From: DATJPD01 sp036394195
GTDB taxonomy: Bacteria; Pseudomonadota; Alphaproteobacteria; CACIAM-22H2
Length of the DNA: 25,798 nucleotides
Direction of reading: 5' to 3'
Assembly: GCA_036394195.1 (NCBI GenBank)
Contig: DASWFO010000152.1
Span: forward strand, 1 to 25,798
Part shown: piece by piece, positions 22,259 through 25,798 of the stretch
Numbering within the stretch: the stretch's first letter is position 1
Layout: every line of letters begins with the position of its first letter
The notes under the pieces: model-generated
Told to the model about the DNA's origin: nothing
Seen by the model: the letters and a program-made list of their open reading frames with translations, nothing else
Database searches by the model: none
Position numbers and translations under genes: made by a program

Positions 22259-23434
22259 TCAGCGCCGCGCCGACGTGAAGATATCGCGCATGGCCGCGAC
22301 CACGCGGTCCTGCTCGGCCGTCGTCATGGTCGGGAACAGCGGCAGGCTCACGATCGACGCGCCGATGCGCTCGGCGTGCGGGAAATCGCCCGGCTTGAAG
22401 CCATAGCGCTCGCGATAATAGGAGAACAGATGGGCGGCCGTGTAATGCACGCCGACGCCGATGTTGCGCTCCTTCATCGCGGCGACGAAGCTGTCGCGGT
22501 CGATACCGCAGGCGGCGTCTTCGATCAGGACCGTATAGAGATGCCAGGCATGGCGGTGCGCGAAGGGGGCGGGAAGCGGCCGGGTCAGCGAATTCCAGTC
22601 GGCGAAGAGCTGCTCGTAACGCGCCGCGAGCTTCCGCCGCGCCTCGATGAACCCGTCCAGCCGCATCAGCTGATGCAGGCCGATCGCCGCCTGGATATCC
22701 ATCATGTTGTATTTGAAGCCGGGAGCGACGACGTCGTAGACCTGACTGCCGGCCTTGGAGAAGCGGTTGAACGCGTCGCGGTCGATGCCGTGGAAGCGCT
22801 GCACCGAAGCGGCCTTGGCGAGTGCCGCGTCGCGCGTCGCGATCACCCCGCCCTCACCCGTCGTCATGTTCTTGTTGGGGTGAAAGCTGAACACCTGGGT
22901 GTCGCCGAAACTGCCGAGCCGCCGGCCCTTGTAGTCGGTGTGGATCGCGTGCGCGCAGTCCTCGATGATGCGCAGCCCGTGCTTCTCGGCGAGCGCATTG
23001 AGCGGATCGAGGTCGACCGGGAGCCCAGCGAAATGCACGGGCATGATCGCCTTGGTGCGCGGTCCGATCGCCTTGGCGACGCGGTCCACGTCGATGTTGA
23101 AGGTGGCGGGGTTGACGTCGACCAGCACCGGCGTGCCGCCGCCGAGCACGATCGTGTTCAAGGTCGCGGCGAAGGTCAGCGGGGTGGTGATGACCTCGTC
23201 GCCCGGCTGAAGCCCGAGCGCCAAGGTCGCCAGATGCAGGCCCGCGGTGGCCGACGAGACGGCCAGCACATGCGGAGCTCCGAGATACTCCTGGAGCGCC
23301 GCCTCGAAGCGCTGCACGCGCGGTCCGGTGGTGAGCCAGCCGGACTTCAGCACGGCGACGACCTCGTCGATCTCGCCGTCCTGCAGATCGGGCCGGGAAA
23401 AGGCCAGAAACGGGGCTGAGGAGTCGTTGCTCAT
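22259..23434 (-). CDS. arnB: ArnB, UDP-Ara4O aminotransferase
   Basis: 391-residue PLP enzyme of the DegT/DnrJ/EryC1 (sugar aminotransferase) family. ArnB transfers an amino group from glutamate to the UDP-4-keto-pentose made by the ArnA decarboxylase, giving UDP-L-Ara4N. Lys188 in FSFHPNKNMTTGEGG is the PLP lysine and has the same residue number as in Salmonella ArnB. Supporting blocks are SSATAGLHLA, EVITTPLTFAATLN, EDCAHAIHT, and GVGVHYTAAH near the C-terminus. AAGG lies 6 bases before ATG 23432-23434. It is 42 bp after arnT. ArnB is very close to other sugar aminotransferases; the full arn context makes the assignment firm. Confidence 0.93.
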   Translation of the reverse strand: MSNDSSAPFLAFSRPDLQDGEIDEVVAVLKSGWLTTGPRVQRFEAALQEYLGAPHVLAVSSATAGLHLATLALGLQPGDEVITTPLTFAATLNTIVLGGGTPVLVDVNPATFNIDVDRVAKAIGPRTKAIMPVHFAGLPVDLDPLNALAEKHGLRIIEDCAHAIHTDYKGRRLGSFGDTQVFSFHPNKNMTTGEGGVIATRDAALAKAASVQRFHGIDRDAFNRFSKAGSQVYDVVAPGFKYNMMDIQAAIGLHQLMRLDGFIEARRKLAARYEQLFADWNSLTRPLPAPFAHRHAWHLYTVLIEDAACGIDRDSFVAAMKERNIGVGVHYTAAHLFSYYRERYGFKPGDFPHAERIGASIVSLPLFPTMTTAEQDRVVAAMRDIFTSARR

Positions 23435-23476
23435 CGTGGCCTTTGATCGGGTGAGCGCGCGATGGGGCGGACCATA

Positions 23477-25255
23477 CTACGGCTGCAACGCGCTCACAAT
23501 GTTGGGAGATTCGCCGGTCTGGCCCGGCGACCGGTTGGCGATCAGCACGTCGGAGCGCGTGCGCGCCAGCTCGACCGTCGCGGCCCGCCGGTCGCCCGGC
23601 AGTGCCTCGTATCTCGGCAGCGGCACGACCGCGTACATGGCCCGGTCCGGGCGCCGCCAGCGCCGCCAGAACTCGTTCTCGTCGATCATCCAGCCGCTCA
23701 CGTCCTCGACCGAGCGGCCGAAATCGAGCTCGCCCCCGCCCGCTCCGGCGACCGTGACCAACCTGTCCAGGTAGAACGGTAGGTCCTGGTAATAGGCGTA
23801 GAGCGACGCGACCTCATCGCCGGGCTTGAGGCGCGCTTCGAGCATGGCGATGAACGGCTTGGTCGAGCGCGGCTGAACCTCGCCCGTGATCCGGTCAGCG
23901 ACGAGACCGAAGGCCGCCGCGGCGACCAGCACGATCGCCACGGCCGCGTGGGTCTGGCCGCGCCACCCCGTCCACCCGACGATCGCAGCCACCGCCACGA
24001 ATCCCGCGGCCAAGCCGGGCAGATATGGGAACGCCGGTGCCGCTTCGGCCAGATGCCGCGCCGCGATGAACGTCTCGGGAGAGATGTCCAGCCACATTCC
24101 GGCGGCGGCCACCACCATGAGCAAGATCGCAAGCGCCACGAAGCCGCGCTTCAGGGACTGCGACGCTTCGGTCAGGGCCGTGTCCAGCCAGGCGCCGAGC
24201 AGCAGGGCCAGCGGCGGGAAGAACGGCAGCGCATACGGGATCAGCTTCGAATGCGACGCCGAGAAGAACAGGAACGGCAATGCGAACCAGAGCAGGATGA
24301 ACAGATCGTCGGCATTGCCGGCGCGCCATCGCCGGACGGAGTCCAGGACGGCCGACGGCAGGAAGACGCACCACGGCAGCCAGCCGGCGATCAGGATCGG
24401 CACGAAAAACCAGGCCGGCTGATTGCGGCCCGCCTCGGGGGTGACGAACCGCAACACATGCTCGTGGACGAAGTAGAACCAGAAGAACTCGGGGTTCGCG
24501 AGCCCGACCACCACGTGCCAGGGAGCGGCGATGGCCAGGAACAGCACGGTGCCGGACACCAGCCGGACATGGCACAGCTCCGCCCAGCGCGCCGTGATCA
24601 GCAGCCAGGTGAACACCACGAGGCCGGGCAGCACGATGCCGATCAGTCCCTTGGTCATTGTCGCCAGCGCCGCCGCGGCATACATGAGATACATCGCGCG
24701 CACCCGCGCGGGACTGCCCGGCGGGGCGCGAATGCCGAGCAGGAACGCCAGGGACGCGCCGGTCAGGAAGACCGCGACAGGCATGTCGAGCAGGGTCTGC
24801 CGCGACAGCTCGAAATAGAGCAGCGCCGTCGCCAAGGTTCCGGCCGCGAGCAGCCCGGCGCGGCGGGTCCACAATCGACGCGCGGCGACGTAGACCAGCA
24901 GGCATCCGCCGAGACCGAAGGCGGCCGTCGGCAGCCGGACCGCGAATTCCGAGCGACCGAAGGCGGCCTCGGACAGCGCCACCAACCAGTACATCAGCGG
25001 CGGCTTCTCGAAATATTTGACACCGTTCAGGCGCGGCGTCAGCCAGTCGCCGGTGGCCAGCATCTCGCGCGGGATCTCGGCGTAGCGCGCCTCGCTCGGC
25101 ACGGCGAGCGGCCGATGGCCGAGCAGCGCCAGATACACGGCCCCGATCAGGACTGTCAGCAGCAGGAGATCGGCGGCGATGCTGTGCCGTCCGCCAGCGG
25201 ATGTGGATTGCAACGCGAGACTCCGCGCGATTCGGGCGAGTACGGGCGCCAGCAT
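23477..25255 (-). CDS. arnT: ArnT-like lipid A Ara4N transferase (GT83, GT-C fold)
   Basis: 592-residue polytopic membrane protein with about a dozen hydrophobic segments and a C-terminal periplasmic part, the size and layout of ArnT. ArnT moves Ara4N from undecaprenyl phosphate to lipid A phosphates in the periplasm, lowering the negative charge and giving polymyxin resistance. Family blocks: RYAEIPREMLATGDWLTPRL, YFEKPPLMYW with metal ligand Glu83, MTKGLIGIVLPG, FVHEHVLRF with the conserved His, and HSKLIPYALPFFPPLA. The catalytic Asp (PDE motif; Asp55 in C. metallidurans ArnT) is Ser54 here (VPSEARYAE), 29 residues before Glu83 exactly as expected. ATG 25253-25255, 29 bp after ureG, has a weak ribosome-binding site. 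A GT83 paralogue with another sugar is possible. Confidence 0.85.
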   Translation of the reverse strand: MLAPVLARIARSLALQSTSAGGRHSIAADLLLLTVLIGAVYLALLGHRPLAVPSEARYAEIPREMLATGDWLTPRLNGVKYFEKPPLMYWLVALSEAAFGRSEFAVRLPTAAFGLGGCLLVYVAARRLWTRRAGLLAAGTLATALLYFELSRQTLLDMPVAVFLTGASLAFLLGIRAPPGSPARVRAMYLMYAAAALATMTKGLIGIVLPGLVVFTWLLITARWAELCHVRLVSGTVLFLAIAAPWHVVVGLANPEFFWFYFVHEHVLRFVTPEAGRNQPAWFFVPILIAGWLPWCVFLPSAVLDSVRRWRAGNADDLFILLWFALPFLFFSASHSKLIPYALPFFPPLALLLGAWLDTALTEASQSLKRGFVALAILLMVVAAAGMWLDISPETFIAARHLAEAAPAFPYLPGLAAGFVAVAAIVGWTGWRGQTHAAVAIVLVAAAAFGLVADRITGEVQPRSTKPFIAMLEARLKPGDEVASLYAYYQDLPFYLDRLVTVAGAGGGELDFGRSVEDVSGWMIDENEFWRRWRRPDRAMYAVVPLPRYEALPGDRRAATVELARTRSDVLIANRSPGQTGESPNIVSALQP

Positions 25256-25284
25256 GCCCGGCGCCCGGCCCCGCGTCCACGAGC

Positions 25285-25798
<514 letters not shown>

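Overview
The window is densely coded, strongly GC-rich DNA with no rRNA, tRNA, CRISPR array or transposase that I could find. Gene content (polar-amino-acid and PotABCD-type ABC uptake systems, NtaA/DmoA monooxygenases, a DauR/YheO-type regulator, a lipid A Ara4N cluster) and the style of the intergenic palindromes suggest a proteobacterium, most likely an alphaproteobacterium of the Hyphomicrobiales/Rhodospirillales kind. This is a judgement from style, not from a marker gene.

Region 1 (1-6987): the 3' end of one FMN-dependent NtaA/DmoA-family monooxygenase, then on the minus strand a PotABCD-like uptake system (Tat-exported binding protein, two permeases, ATPase), then divergently a complete second NtaA/DmoA-family monooxygenase. 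A CysL-like LysR regulator and a very small lipoprotein gene follow. The layout suggests import and oxidative cleavage of an organosulfur or amino-polycarboxylate type compound.

Region 2 (6984-18121): a catabolic locus around one divergent promoter (15563-15703). Minus-strand genes, in transcription order: creatininase-family amidohydrolase, diaminopropionate ammonia-lyase (DpaL)-like PLP enzyme, SsnA/AtzA-type amidohydrolase, polar-amino-acid ABC transporter (ATPase, two permeases, binding protein), SDR dehydrogenase and an M20 carbamoylase-type hydrolase. Most junctions are overlapping or a few bases apart. Plus-strand genes: a DauR-like regulator, RidA, and an M20 protein whose metal site is degenerate. 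The pairing of DpaL (whose reaction passes through 2-aminoacrylate) with RidA (which hydrolyses 2-aminoacrylate), plus several C-N hydrolases and a dedicated transporter, points to a pathway for an N-substituted 2,3-diaminopropionate or similar non-protein amino acid. The substrate is unknown, and this is the best candidate for an undescribed system here.

Region 3 (18118-25798): a minus-strand lipid A 4-amino-4-deoxy-L-arabinose (Ara4N) operon in the order arnT-arnB-arnC-arnA(formyltransferase)-arnA(decarboxylase)-arnD, lying 29 bp behind a partial ureG. ArnA is two separate proteins instead of the enterobacterial fusion. ArnT lacks the expected catalytic Asp (Ser54). arnE/arnF and ugd are not in the window. 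Two palindromic repeat-like elements sit inside this operon.
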